Shown piece after piece: positions 23,179 to 34,744 of a stretch of 64,000 nt of DNA. A program made the position numbers and the translations under genes. Origin of the DNA: Perognathus longimembris pacificus (lineage: Eukaryota; Chordata; Mammalia; Rodentia; Heteromyidae); contig NC_063169.1 of assembly GCF_023159225.1 (NCBI RefSeq), positions 56,631,934 through 56,695,933 on the forward strand. The letters run 5' to 3'. The notes beneath the pieces were generated by a model, which did no database searches, was not told where the DNA came from, and saw only the letters and a list, made by a program, of their open reading frames with translations. The stretch's first letter is position 1, and each line of letters begins with the position of its first letter.

Positions 23179-24306
23179 ATGGGCAGAAGAAACTCAAGAA
23201 AGATGGCAAAGAATGAAGTCTTACCTCCCACTCAAAAGAAGCAGGAAGCAGAACAGTCAATCAAAGACATAGAAGAGAACCCTCAAAATGCTCTACAAAG
23301 TCTACTGATAAACATGATAAATGAAAAGTTTGAATCTCTTCATCTAGAGCATGAGGAGGCAAAGCAAAAATTAATGGAGAATTTCATGGCATCCACAAGT
23401 AGAAAGATAAATGAACTTCAAGATAATTTCAATGAACTTCAAATAAAAATATAGCTACCCAGCTAAAAGATTTGAGAGACAACATTCAAAACCAAATTAA
23501 TGAAGCTAATGAAGTAACAAATTTCATGCAGGACCTAAGAGATGACATGGAAATTATCAGGAGAGACCAGTAAGAAGGAAAAGAGATTCAAAATCAAGTA
23601 GCTAGCCTACAGTCCCGACTAACTGAAGCAGAGGATCGAATTTCAGGAGCTGAAGATTCCCTAGAATCTATGGAAAAAGATCAAAAATCAATACAAAACC
23701 AATCCAGTCGACCAAACAGATTGCTCCAGAAGATTCAAGATACAATCAGAAAGCCCAATTTAAGGATAATAGGTATTGAGGAAAACCTCAAGAAGGAAGT
23801 TAATGGAATAGGCAACCTATTTAACAGAATATTAGCCAAGAACTTCCCAAATATCAAGAAGGAAAGGCCTATACAGGATACAAGAGCATTTACAACCCCA
23901 AACCGACCAGACCAGAATAGGACATCCCACTGACACATTGTGATCAAAACAGGATCAGTAGAGTACAAGGAAAGAATCTTTAAAGCTGTTAGGGAGAAGA
24001 GAACATACACATATAAAGGAAAAGCAATCAGAATTACCCCCAGACTTCTCAGCAGAGACCATGAAAGCAAGGAGAGCCTGGAATGAGGTATGCCAAACCG
24101 TAAATAAAAATAAGTACCAACCAAGAATAGTGTACCCAGCTCAACTCTCATTCATAGCCAAAGGTCAAATAAAAGTCTTCCACAGTAAGGAAAAACTAAA
24201 ACAAGGTATCTCCACCAAACCAGCATTACAAAAAATACTCAAAGATGTACTATACAGAGAAAATAATCAAGATCCCAATGCAGACAGAGAAATTAACCCT
24301 AAATAG
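23179..24306 (+). pseudogene. L1 ORF1 (RNA-binding chaperone), broken
   Basis: L1 ORF1p is a trimeric nucleic-acid chaperone that coats L1 RNA. The frame opens MGRRNSRKMAKNEV and its first 91 codons are charged and helical, rich in E, K, L and N, fitting the N-terminal coiled coil. It breaks with TAG at 23452 and a frame change, TAA at 23571, TGA at 23931, and a second frame change near 24040. The RRM-like domain start is visible as KPNLRIIGIEE (about 23749-23781). The C-terminal domain is recognisable at 24061-24303 (MKARRAWNEV, then QPRIVYPAQLSF, then KPALQKILKDVL). Start chosen at the ATG that opens the coiled-coil frame. No functional product is expected. Confidence 0.92.
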
Positions 24307-24364
24307 TAAACCAGAATAACAGATCAACAAATATGAAGGCTCAGCATTTAACAAGATAGGGATA

Positions 24365-27300
24365 ATGAAAGGAACAAATGATCAGCTCTCAATCCTAACA
24401 CTTAACATTAATGGACTTAATTCACCAATCAAAAGACATAGGCTCATAAGTTGGATCAAAAATCAAGATCCTTCTTTCTGCTGCCTCCAAAACACTCATC
24501 TATGCAGCAAAAGTAAACATCTTCTAAAAGTGAAAGGCTGGAATCAAATCTATCAAGTAAATCACCCCCATAAGCAGGGCGGAGTTGCAATCCTAGTATC
24601 AGACAAAATTGACTTCAAATTAAAAAAGGTAAGAAGAGACAAAGAAAGTTACTACATACTGATAAAGGGATATCTCCTACAAGAAGATATAAACATCCTA
24701 AATATCTACACACTAAATACAGCAGCACCCAACTTCATCAAACAAACACTACTGACTCTAAAAACTCTCATAGACCCAAACACATTGATAGGTGGAATTT
24801 AACACTCCACTATCACCTCTGGACAGATCAACACCCCAAAAACTGAACAAAGAAACCACAGAACTAAACAACTGCATAGACCAACTAGATGTAATCGACA
24901 TCTACAGAATATTCCACCCAGCAACAACAGAATACACATTCTTCTCAGCGGCACATGGAACATTCTCAAAAATAGATCACATCTTAGGGCACAAAGAAAA
25001 TCTGTACAAATTCAGAAGTATCAAAACCATTCCCTGCATTCTCTCAGACCACAATGGAATAAAATTAGAGCTCAACTCTAACAGCCACCACAGAAAATCC
25101 TACAGTTCATAGAGACTAAAGAGCACACTGCTGAACCATGACTGGGTCATTGAAGAAATTAAATTGGAAATTTAAATGTTTATGGAACTCAACAAATGTA
25201 AGGACACAAAATAGCAGCTCCTTTGGGTCACAGCAAAGGCAGTACTCAGAGGAAAATTTATATCTCTGAATGCATACACCAACAAACTGGAAAAACAGCA
25301 GCTCAATAATTTAAGGAAGCTCCTTAATTTCCTTGAAAGAGAACAAAAAGCCAAACCCCAAGTCAATAGATGGAAGCAAATAATTAAAATCAAATCAGAA
25401 TTAAATCAATTAGAGACAAAAAAATACCATGGAAAGAATCAGCAAAACAAAGAGTTGGTTCTTTGAAAAAATCAACAAGATAGACAGACCCCTAGCAAAC
25501 TGACGGAAAAAACCAAGGCAGCACACTGAAATAAATAAGATAAGGGATGAAACAGTTAACATCACCACAGAAACAACCAAAATTCAGAACATAATAAGGG
25601 ACTATTTTGCAAACCTTTATGCCAACAAATTTGAGAACCTGGAAGAAATGGATGATTTCCTAGAAAAAATTCATATCCCCAACTGAACCATGAAGATTTA
25701 AACCTTCTAAACAGACCCATATCCAGAATTGAAATAGAAATGGCAATAAATGATATCCTATCCAAGAAAAGCCCAGGTCCAGACAGATTCACTGCAGAAT
25801 TCTACAAGGCCTTCAAAGCAGAACTCACACCAATATTTCTCAAACTCTTCAATGAAATGGAAAGAGAACGTTATCTACCAGACACGTTCTATGAAGCCAC
25901 TATAACTCTCATCCCAAAACCAAGCAGGGACTCACCATGGAAAGAGGACTATAGACCGATTTCCCTCATGAATTTATACTCAAAAATTCTCAACAAAATT
26001 CTGGCCAATCGACTTCAACAGGTCATCAAAAAAATCATGCATCACGATCAAAGTGGATTCATCCCAGGATGCAAAGTTGGTTCAATATACGCAAGTCAAT
26101 TAGTGTAATCCACCATATCAACTGGATTCAGGTAAAGAACCACATGGATATATCACTCGATATGGAGAAAGCATTTGATAAAATCCAGCACTCATTTATG
26201 CTAAAAGCCCTGGAAAAACTGGGATTCCAGGGAACATTACTGAATATTATCAAGGCAGTTTATGACAAACCAACAGCAAGCATAACTCTAAATGGGGAAA
26301 AACTAAAGCCATTCCCTTTAAAATCAGGAACAAGGCAGGGATGTCCACTCTCTCCCCTGCTCTTCAACATAGTACTAGAATTCCTAGCCAGAGCAATTAG
26401 GCAAGAAGAAAATATAAAGGCGATCCAAATAGGAAAAGATGAAGTTAAACTTTCTCTCTTTGCAGATGACATGACTAAAGAACCTCATAGACTCTACCCA
26501 CAAGCTATTTGAGCGGATCCAAATCTTTGGCAAAGTTGCAGAATATAAAATAAACCCTCAAAAATCAATGGCCTTTCTCTATGCTAATGACACGAAGACC
26601 GAGGCTGAAATCAGGAAAGCAACTGCTTTTGCAATAGCCCCCCAAAACATAAAATACCTAGGAATTACCTTAATCAAAGAATTGAAAGACCTGTTTGATG
26701 AGAACTTTAAAAGCTTGAAAAATGAAATTAAGTCAGAACTAAGGGAATGGAAAAACCTCCCATGCTCCTGGATTGAGAGGATTAATATAATATAATCAAA
26801 ATGGCAGTATTGCCAAAAGCGATCTACTAATTCAGTGCAATACCCATTAATATCCCAACACCATTTTTTAATGAAATAGAGGAAGCAATCCAGAAATTCA
26901 TATGGAACAATAAAACACATAGAATAGCAAAAACAATCCTAAGCAGAAAGAACGGTGCTGAAGGAATCACAATACCCAACTTCAAGCTGTATTATAAAGC
27001 TATAGTAATAAAAACAGCTTGGTATTGGCACCGGAACAGGCCTGAAGACCAATGGAACAGAATTGAAGACCCAGAAATGAACCCACTGAACTATGCCTAC
27101 TTAATCTTTGATAAAGGAGCTAAAACAATAGTCTGGAAGAAAAATTGCCTCTTTAAAAAATGGTGCTGGCGAAGGTGGTTCAACGCATGCAACAAACTAA
27201 AACTAGATCCTTATATATCACCCTGCACCAAAATCAATTCCGAATGGATCAAAGATCTCGAAAGCAAAACAGACACCCTGAAAACACTAAAGGAAGGAGT

Positions 27301-28156
27301 AGGATGGAACTTCCTTAACAAAGACCCAGAAAGGCTACAAATCAAAGAAAGGTTGGGCAAATGGGACTACATCAAACTACAGAGCTTCTGTAGCGCAAAG
27401 GACATAGTTCACAAGATAAATAGAAATCCCACAGATTGGGAGAAGATCTTTACTGGCCATTCAACAGACAAAGGCCTCGTATCTAAAATATATGAAGAAC
27501 TAAAAAAATTACCTTCATCCAAAACGAAACTGCAAAGAACCAATAGCCTCCTCATCAAGTGGGCTAGAGACTTAAAAAGAGACTTCTCTGATGAGGACAT
27601 GAGAATGGCCAAGAGACATATCACAAAGTGCTCTTCATCATTGGCCATAAAAGAAATGCAAATCAAAACAACACTGAGATTCCATCACACCCCAGTAAGA
27701 ATGTCCTGTATCAAGAAAACTAACAATAACAACTGTTGGAGGGGATGTGGCCAAAAGGGAACCCTACTTCATTGTTGGTGGGAATGTAAACTGGTTCAGC
27801 CACTCTGGCAAGCGGTATGGAGATTCCTCAGAAGGCTAAACATAGAACTCCCCTATGACCCAGCAGTCACACTTTTGGGTATCTATCCAAAAGACCACAA
27901 ACAGAATCACACTAAAGCCACCAGCACAACAATGTTCATCGCAGCGCAATTTGTCATAGCTAGAATCTGGAACCAACCCAGAGGCCCCTCAGTAGCTGAG
28001 TGGATCAGGAAAATGTGGTACATATACATAATGCAATCTTATGACATTGCCCCATTTGTAAGGAAATGGAAGGACTTGGAAAAAGTTATACTAAGTGAAG
28101 TGAGCCAGACCCAAAGAAACATGGACTATATGGTCTCCCTTATAGGGAATAATTAG
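24365..28156 (+). pseudogene. L1 ORF2 (endonuclease-reverse transcriptase), broken
   Basis: ORF2p nicks target DNA and reverse-transcribes L1 RNA. Endonuclease domain: 24365-24799 (TLNINGLNSP; CLQNTHL, where the family has a catalytic Glu at position 43 but this copy has Asn) and, after a frame change that falls on the GDFN catalytic motif, 24792-25109 (SKIDHILGHK; LSDHNG, with catalytic Asp-His present). 25110-25739 holds several stops. Reverse transcriptase: 25740-26108 ([20 protein letters not shown]) and 26069-26512 in another frame, with the catalytic FADD at 26459-26470 followed by a small deletion. The thumb-like region is at 26568-26792. An intact 359-codon C-terminal frame (27077-28156) carries the Cys-His motif C-x3-C-x7-H-x4-C (27734-27787). 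Confidence 0.95.
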
Positions 28157-28680
28157 TACAGGTTTAGGCTAGTCACAGCAGAGGATCACAGGAGCCCAAT
28201 AGCTATACCCTTATGAACACATAAGTTAATGCTAAGTGAAATGAACTCCATGTTATGGAAACGGTTGTTATATTACAGTTGTAACTACTTTCAACGTGCC
28301 ATATGTAACTGTAGCCTCTATTATTGATGATATTCCTGTATCACCTTCCTGTGGTTGTACCTGCACTATCTCTGTATCTTATCTGAGTACATTTGAAAAT
28401 GGGTATACTGGTATTAAACCAGAAAATTGGAAGGGAATACCAAAATCGAGAGACACAGGGTAAAAAAAGACAAACAACTACAAAAGCAATACTTACAAAC
28501 TGTTTGGTGAAAATGAACTGAACAACTGAACAACTCATGCGGGGGAGGAGGAAGGGAAATGGGGAGGGGGAAGGCGGGTATGAGGGACGAGGTAACAAAC
28601 AGTACAAGAAATGTATCCAATACCTAATGTATGAAACTGTAACCTCTCTGTAATTTGATAATAAAAATATATATTAAAAA
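28157..28680 (+). other. L1 3' UTR with G-rich tract
   Basis: Follows the ORF2 stop. A purine/G-rich tract at 28541-28578 holds several runs of three or more G and is G-quadruplex-prone. It is seen as a C-rich tract in all the antisense L1 copies here. The element ends in ATAAAAATATATATTAAAAA. Confidence 0.9.
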
Positions 28681-28692
28681 AAAGATTTGTAT
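28681..28692. repeat. Right target-site duplication of the full-length L1
   Basis: AAAGATTTGTAT, the partner of 21175-21186. Confidence 0.75.
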
Positions 28693-28885
28693 ACCCAAGA
28701 AATTATATATATATACACACATATATATATATGTACAATAAACACTTGGGAGTATGATTGCTGGATTTCATGACGAGAATATTTAACATTTTTAAATGCT
28801 GTGACACTTTCCAATGAGGCTGTGTCATCTTACATTCTTGGCAGAAACAATCAAGAGTTCCATCCACTTGTCAATCCATTGAGCA
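28693..28885 (-). mobile_element. Old antisense L1, right part
   Basis: ACTTGGGAGTATGATTGCTG, then a GACACTTTCCAATGAGGCTG block and TTACATTCTTGGCAGAAAC continue the reversed old L1 ORF2 interrupted at 21174. An AT/AC-repeat lies at 28704-28736. Confidence 0.7.
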
Positions 28886-29472
28886 GAAATACTGAGGAAG
28901 GAGAAATACGTGATTCACTATGTAAAATGACTTAAGATCTCGCTACTTGGGATTTACATATTAGTTTGTATATCAGTCAGACTACATTCTTTTCTTCTGT
29001 TCAAAATAAACAACAGATTATATTGTGTGAAATTTACCCTAAACAATAAAAAATTCTGTGGCTCTTCAGAGCTTGCTGGCAATATGGCTATTCATTGACA
29101 ATGTGAGGACAGGAGAACTCTACCAGAGACAGGAACATTATCAAGATTTGGAATGTGATACCATCTAAGCTGTTCCAACAGCTCCTGTTTAAAGAGTCCA
29201 TGTGTTCTTTAGAAAGAAGATAACAACATCTTGTGTTATCATCACCTTGAAAAAATACAATCCTTGGACATCCTCCTGGCCCTCACTGGCTCCTATGATC
29301 ATTCTTGAATGACTTTCTACCTTCACGATAATCAAAAGGCATTTTAAAGTCTAAAGCCAGTTTTTCCTAAGTCTAAGCCAAAAAAAAAAAGTTCTTATAA
29401 TTTTCTTTTTTTCTACTTAATTATAAAACCATAGGCAAAAGACATGAAAGAAAGGTGGGGCAACAAACCAAA
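28886..29472. other. Unique DNA, nothing recognised
   Basis: No gene or named repeat is seen. Confidence 0.5.
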
Positions 29473-29490
29473 TAATGTTAAACTAGTTGT

Positions 29491-29700
29491 TTTTTTTTTT
29501 TCCCCAGTGCAATTTAGTGTCATTTATTAAAAAGTTCACGGAAACAAGATTGTAATTGTCTACTTTTGTAGTTTGTTACAAGTACAAAAAGCGATAGGAA
29601 TTCTGTCCATATATAAATTACTTATTTTAAAGCTCTATTGTTCCTTGTGTTTTTCTCTGTTATCTCATTTGCAACGAAAAGCAGAATGAATAGAAAATAG
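29491..29700 (-). pseudogene. Possible retrocopy of an mRNA 3' end, parent unknown
   Basis: The plus strand shows a T-run (about 29489-29501) followed 21 bp later by TTTATT. On the minus strand this is AATAAA, a short spacer and poly(A), the geometry of a polyadenylated transcript. The body (to about 29700) is non-repetitive. Imperfect 9 bp flanks (AACTAGTTG at about 29482 and AACTACTTG at 29701) may be a TSD. I do not recognise the parent, and no coding sequence is visible. Confidence 0.4.
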
Positions 29701-29710
29701 AACTACTTGC

Positions 29711-30529
29711 AGGAAAGTAGACATACCTATGCATTAGTTTCTCCTATGTAATGATAATAGCAATTTTAAAAATTATAAAGTATGGTAAGCATACAATAGC
29801 CAATCAGGAGGCGAGCAAATGAAGGAAATTGGACATAATCTCTGGTTGTTAAGGCATGCATATCTGGTAAGAGTTGTTTACCTTCCATTCCAGATTTTGT
29901 AGAATAACTCATTTTGCTACAAAGAGATGTTTGAAATGTTTCTTTTCCTCTCCTTTCAGTCACATTGTGACCATAATTTATTACTTCTTTCTTTGACATT
30001 TTATTTATTACTTAGAAAAATTTCCTCAAAGTAGAAAGCTTTCACAAATAACTTAAAAGCTTCCTTGACATGCCCTTAATAGCCATAATCAAAACTTCCA
30101 ACAAGCAATGCAAGTTTGTTTTATTTATTTATTTTTTACAAAGGGAATGACACTATAATATAATATGCTCATTTATACTCTCTACCTTCAAGGTATTCAA
30201 CAGAAAGAAAACAGATGCATCCCTTTCCCTAATTATATTTCCCAAGGCAAGTGTGTTATCACATAAATGATCAGTTCAAAGCCAAATACAGATATTATTA
30301 TCCACCTGGGTTTCTTTATGTGAAGATCAGAAATTATCCAATGAGATCTACGTATTTCAGAATCAACCATAGCAAAAACGCTCCTTACACGGCAATGACA
30401 CTCGGCAGAAATTCTTATTAAAGGTTGAAAAGAATATCAGAGAGCCTTCTTTTGGGCAAAACTGTTTGCCATACATACTCAGTGGACAATGAGAAGCTAT
30501 GCTAAGGACATTTAAGTGTGTCCTGTGAA
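29711..30529. other. Unique DNA, no gene recognised
   Basis: No repeat or gene is recognised. A 77-codon minus-strand frame (29766-29999) has no recognisable domain. Confidence 0.45.
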
Positions 30530-30900
30530 ACACTTAGGCTCACACTCAGGATTGCGTGAGCTGCCGGCAATTACTGGTGTCCGCGCGGTTTAAATATAGC
30601 TCATGCTGAGATCACCTGGGAGATAACTGCGCAGACCCATTCATTTTGCCAAGTGGAGGCAATAATTGGTAACTGTCGGGGCTACCTCCAAACACCATGT
30701 TCCTCCAAGAATAACCCAGCACGATTAGCTCTCAGCAATTGGCTCTACTTTTGCTGACTTCTTGTGACTGCTTCTTCACACGCAGTCACAGATAAACCCC
30801 CAATGGCTGAACAAAGCTGATGACTCATTTCATGGCTTTCTGAATGTCTCTTTCAAAGCGGGATGTTGTTTCTTTTTCTCAAAGAGCAAGCATCTATTTT
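30530..30900. promoter_or_regulatory. Candidate conserved non-coding element / enhancer
   Basis: Unlike its surroundings this block is balanced in base content and carries a cluster of CpGs (GCGTGAGC, GCCGGC, CCGCGCGG, CTGCGCAG, GTCGGGG, CACGATT, CACGCAG). It has transcription-factor-like words: homeodomain CAATTA/ATTAG sites, an E-box CACCTG, SOX-like AACAAAG and AP-1-like TGACTCA. It also has a 9 bp inverted repeat (30763-30790). No repeat is recognised. Function is inferred; conservation cannot be tested here. Confidence 0.35.
30763..30790. repeat. Inverted repeat, 9 bp arms
   Basis: TGTGACTGC and GCAGTCACA are perfect complements around a 10 nt spacer. Confidence 0.85.
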
Positions 30901-31528
30901 TAACAAAAGGATGAATTTACGACATTATTATTCAGAAAAGCACCAAGCAGACCTTTTCTAATCTTATTCTGCAACAAACCAGAATATTCCTGGGTTTTGC
31001 TCCTTAATACAGAGCAAAGTTGTACTTCAAGGAACAAGGTCAGAGTGACCTTGGAGCCTATCTATAGAGTTTTTGTGATGTGCTTTCAAATAAATGCAGA
31101 ATTCAAATTGAGTTGCTGTGAAAAAAATGCATTTTGAAAGGAGACATTCCTAGAGATTATAGATGGTTCAAAAGCAATTTAATGCTGGGTACACTTGGGG
31201 TGCTGTCTGATTCATGAATAATGAGGACACTTCCATGTTCACTTGATATATGGTATTCAAAGGGAACTCAATGAATATTTCTCATAGAGAAGATGTCAGC
31301 TGGAGTGCTTATGTATGGCAACTTTCCACAAAGGGGGCAGCATTTGTGAAAATATAAAGGCAGGCTAATTTTCTTTTCTCTTAAAAGAAAATATGTATTT
31401 TGCCAGAGAATGGGATAAGAAATGAATGCTTTTCAATATTGAAAATGAAATAGTGCTGAGTTCTTTAAAATGTACAATTAATCTTTACTGTAAACATATA
31501 GAAATAATCTTCTTTCTTGTTTCATTTT
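30901..31528. other. Unique DNA
   Basis: No gene or named repeat. A perfect 10 bp inverted repeat with a 5 nt loop (ATTTTCTTTT / AAAAGAAAAT) lies at 31368-31392. Confidence 0.5.
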
Positions 31529-31801
31529 TGTCAGCCACAGGGCATGAATTTAGGGCCTGGGCACTGTCCTTAAACAATTTTGTTTAAGGCTTGTGTTCTA
31601 TCACTTTGAGCCACAGCTTCTCTTCTGGTTTTCTGGTGATTAATTAGAGATGAGTCTCATGGACATTGTTGCACAGGCTGGCTTCAAACCATTATCCTCA
31701 GATCTCAGCCTCCTGGATAATTTCTGATCCTCACATAAAGAAATCCAAGTGGATAATAATATCTGTGTTTGGTTACTGGTGTGGGCCACTAGTGCTCAGC
31801 T
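31529..31801 (-). repeat. Composite B1-like + Geo SINE, antisense
   Basis: Plus strand: reversed Geo half (GGGCCTGGGCACTGTCC, then TTGAGCCACAGCTTCTC) then reversed B1 half (TGAGTCTCATGGACAT, then CTCAGATCTCAGCCTCCTGG). About 45 bp of extra sequence separates the 5' end (GTGGGCCACTAGTGCTCAGC). Confidence 0.7.
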
Positions 31802-31879
31802 TAGAAATAACTTGCTGATCCACAATTTAACAAAATAATGTAATTGTTGATTTTCTTTACATTTCTATTCTTTTTTATA
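31802..31879. other. Short spacer
   Basis: T-rich sequence leading into the L1 end. Confidence 0.4.
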
Positions 31880-31980
31880 TTTGTATTTATTTATTTTTCT
31901 CATTTATTGTTAAAGTGATGTACAGAGAGGTTACAGATTCATACGTTATGCCTTGGGTATATTTCTTGTACTGTTTAATT
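31880..31980 (-). mobile_element. L1 3' end, heavily 5' truncated, antisense
   Basis: TTATTGTTAAAGTGATGTAC, then AGAGAGGTTACAG, then TTTCTTGTACTGTTT is the reverse of the last 100 bp of the young L1. Confidence 0.8.
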
Positions 31981-32261
31981 CACCAACCACATCGTGACCC
32001 ATAAATGGATCGAACATTGGCACAATATTAAGTTCACCATAAAAGAAGTTAGTGACTATTACCATACTTTGCTCTCAGAGACTAATCAAAACTACAGTGT
32101 TATGAAATGCATCTTACAGCAGGATAATCAGTTGGAGCCTTTCTCCAGCTATGCATGTGTCACGTTTTATTAAATTTCTATATTGTTTTATTTCTTGTCT
32201 GTCTATCATAAACCATATCCAATTCTCTGGCCACCAAGGCGTGTTTTTTGCATGTTTTTAC
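31981..32261. other. Unique DNA, nothing recognised
   Basis: No feature is recognised. Confidence 0.4.
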
Positions 32262-32870
32262 CCTTCTTCTTTATTGCCAAAGTGAAGTACAGAGGTGTTA
32301 CAGTTTCATATGTAAGTCAGTGAGTACATTTCTTATCCAACTTGTTACCTTCTCCCTCATTTTCCCCCCACCTCCTCCTCCCTGTTTCTATCTTCCACCT
32401 TTGAGTTATACAGTTGGTTTACACTAAATGTTTTTGTAAGTATTGCTTTTGGAATCGTTTGTCTGTTTATCCCTTGCTTCTCAATCTTAGTATTCCCTTT
32501 CCCTTCCCTAGTTCTAATACATGTATATACAGTATCCAGGATACTAAGTTCACATACAGTGATAGCAGAGGTAAAACCACAGAAGGGAATATGAGAGAAA
32601 AAAAAGTAGAGTTTCACATGGCTTGTTGAAAATAACAACAACAATGATATACCTTTATTTCCATAACTTGGAGTTCATTTCACTTAGCATCATCTCATGT
32701 GTTCATATGGACATAGCTACTGGGCTATTGTGATCTTCTGCTAGGACTATCCTTGATGTGTACAAATTATTCCCCATGAGGGAAATTATAGAATCCATGT
32801 TTCTTTGGGTCTGGTTCACTTCACTTAGTATAATTTTTTCCAAGTCCTTCCATTTCCTTATGTAAGTTCC
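32262..32870 (-). mobile_element. 5' truncated L1, antisense
   Basis: Runs from the reversed L1 3' end (TTTATTGCCAAAGTGAAGTA) through the C-rich tract and 3' UTR into the end of ORF2 (reverse of the segment near 28070-28130 of the complete copy, with CAAGTCCTTCCATTTCC). No inversion is visible in this copy. Confidence 0.9.
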
Positions 32871-33569
32871 TATATTTTCTCTGTTGTAATGCCATGGACT
32901 TTTCCACTAAACTATCTTACTATGAATCCTGGATTATGAATATCTGAGTTTACAGATGTCAACTACTGTCATCTGACTCCATTTTGCTATATTTATGTTT
33001 TGTATTTTATTATTCCTTTAATATTCCTATGAAATAATTGGTTATTTATCAATAGAAGATGACCAAATTATAAATACATTGTGTCTTCTCCCTCTATTAC
33101 CAAATACTTTTAAAAATCCTTCTAGTAGCTTAAAATTATTCCACATCTTCATGACTTGCTGTGTGATCACTGAAATATAAATGCAGTATAATTATCACTT
33201 TCATCTTCTTAAATATTTATCATTTATTTGTATTGAACAACTTTGAACTTTTCTACTCTACAACCTTTGTAAAATATTGTGAACTGTCGTCTTCCTACTT
33301 TGTCATGTAACATTAGAATTATTTTCTTTCCATATAACTTTTCTTTGTTACCTGTTTTCTTCTCTCCCTCTCTCTCTATCTTGCCATTCCCTCTCACATT
33401 TCTTAATTTTAGTAGCTTCTATCACATTCTCTACCTCTATCAAATCAGGTTTTTAGCTTCCAAACACAATAACATGTAACATGGATTTTGTAAACTTTCT
33501 TAAAAGTAAGTCCTTCATGCTGTGGTTGATGATAGGATGTAGTCTCTATGGTTCTATTATATGGTATTC
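32871..33569. other. AT-rich DNA, nothing recognised
   Basis: No gene is recognised. A 66-codon frame at 33279-33479 is low-complexity. Confidence 0.45.
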
Positions 33570-33621
33570 TGTCCTGTCCTGTCCTGTCCTGTCCTATCCT
33601 ATCCTAGCCTATCCTATCCTA
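33570..33621. repeat. (TCCTG/TCCTA)n pentanucleotide repeat
   Basis: About ten units, the left half TCCTG and the right half mostly TCCTA, a sharp two-phase array. Confidence 0.95.
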
Positions 33622-33639
33622 TATTATATGTCATCTTCT

Positions 33640-34720
33640 ATGTAGGATAGGGTGTATAATCTTCCAGTGGGGAGATACATTGTAATCCTATGCATTTATC
33701 CATTGCTAGATATTTTTGTGGACTGGAGAGCTTAGCCTTTGTAAAATGTGTTACAATAAATACAGAATACAGATATTGCTTTCATAAACTGATTACAACA
33801 TTTGGAAAATAATCAATATTGTGAGACTTGGGTCATATGACATGTACATGATATTTTGTTTGAGAATCTGCCACACTATTTTCTGTAATGGCTGTACTAA
33901 TTTCCACTTTCAACAGCAGTATATGAGATTTGCTTTCTAAATTATAGTAGTATTGTAGTCCACTTACATATCTTCTTTTGAAAATATATATGTAGATCAT
34001 TTTATTAATTTTTTTGTTGTCATTTTTTTGTTTGGTGTGCACTTGATCCATGGCTGTAATCTGGCATTCTGTTGTTTATTTAGACATAGAACTTTATGGA
34101 CTTCTGCCTGAGTGGGCTTCAACCCTCGGTCCTCACAATCTTATTTTTCCATTCTTAACATTGGGCTGCTATTATTTTATTTTATTATTTTTTTCTATGA
34201 AGTTCTTGAATTGATAATATATTCTATATATTTTTTATACTAACCTCTTGTTGGATGAATAGTTTAAAAACATGTTTTGTCATTCTCGGCTGCTCTCTTC
34301 ACTCACTGATTGTTTCCTTTGCTGTGGACCAGCTTCTTAAATCTCACACAGCTCCACTTTCGCTCTGCTTTTGTTTCCAGTGCTTTTGAGGTGATATCTT
34401 ATTCAAAGATTATAATTATGTATCTTATGTATCTTACCATGATTTCTCTATTGGTCTCTTTAAGACTTTCACAGTTAAGGTCTTACATTTAAGTGCTAAA
34501 TTTGTTTGTGTTCCCATCTGTGTATGATGATAGACAGGTATCAACATTCATACCTCTGCATGAGGATATTTATTTTTCTAAGGAATATATATCAAAGTGA
34601 TGGTGTTTCCTGGAATACAATTTTAGAGACATTTATTAAAGATCATTTGGTTGCAATTGTCTTAATTTTTTTCTGGGTTCTCTTTTGTTTCATTGGTCAA
34701 TAGATCATTTTTAATGGTAA
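33640..34720 (-). mobile_element. Old antisense L1, ORF2 region
   Basis: GTAATGGCTGTACTAATTTC (about 33881), CTAACCTCTTGTTGGATGAA (about 34241), TTGTTTCCTTTGCTGTGGAC (about 34310), AGGTCTTACATTTAAGTGCT (about 34480) and a CTGCATGAGGATATTTATTTT block (about 34557) occur in the order of a reversed mammalian L1 ORF2. It is not the young subfamily. A B1-like piece is inserted. Confidence 0.8.
34075..34165 (-). repeat. B1-like SINE fragment, antisense, weak
   Basis: CTGAGTGGGCTTCAACCCTC, then GGTCCTCACAATCTTA, resembles a worn reversed 7SL/B1 core and interrupts the old L1 order. Confidence 0.4.
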
Positions 34721-34744
34721 AATGTTGGTGTTTTTTTTTTTTTC

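Larger units (their letters stand above)
21187..28680 (+). mobile_element. Near full-length L1 retrotransposon, coding-dead
   Basis: The order is 5' UTR (21187-23178), ORF1 (23179-24306), a 58 bp gap, ORF2 (24365-28156), 3' UTR (28157-about 28670) and a short A-rich end. At about 7.5 kb it has the size of a complete mammalian L1 with a long 5' UTR. It is flanked by a 12 bp TSD with one mismatch. Both ORFs carry several frameshifts and stops, so it cannot mobilise itself now. It is closely related to the truncated L1s at 32.3, 40.7, 49.0, 52.2, 53.1 and 55.2 kb. It lies inside an older antisense L1. Confidence 0.95.
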
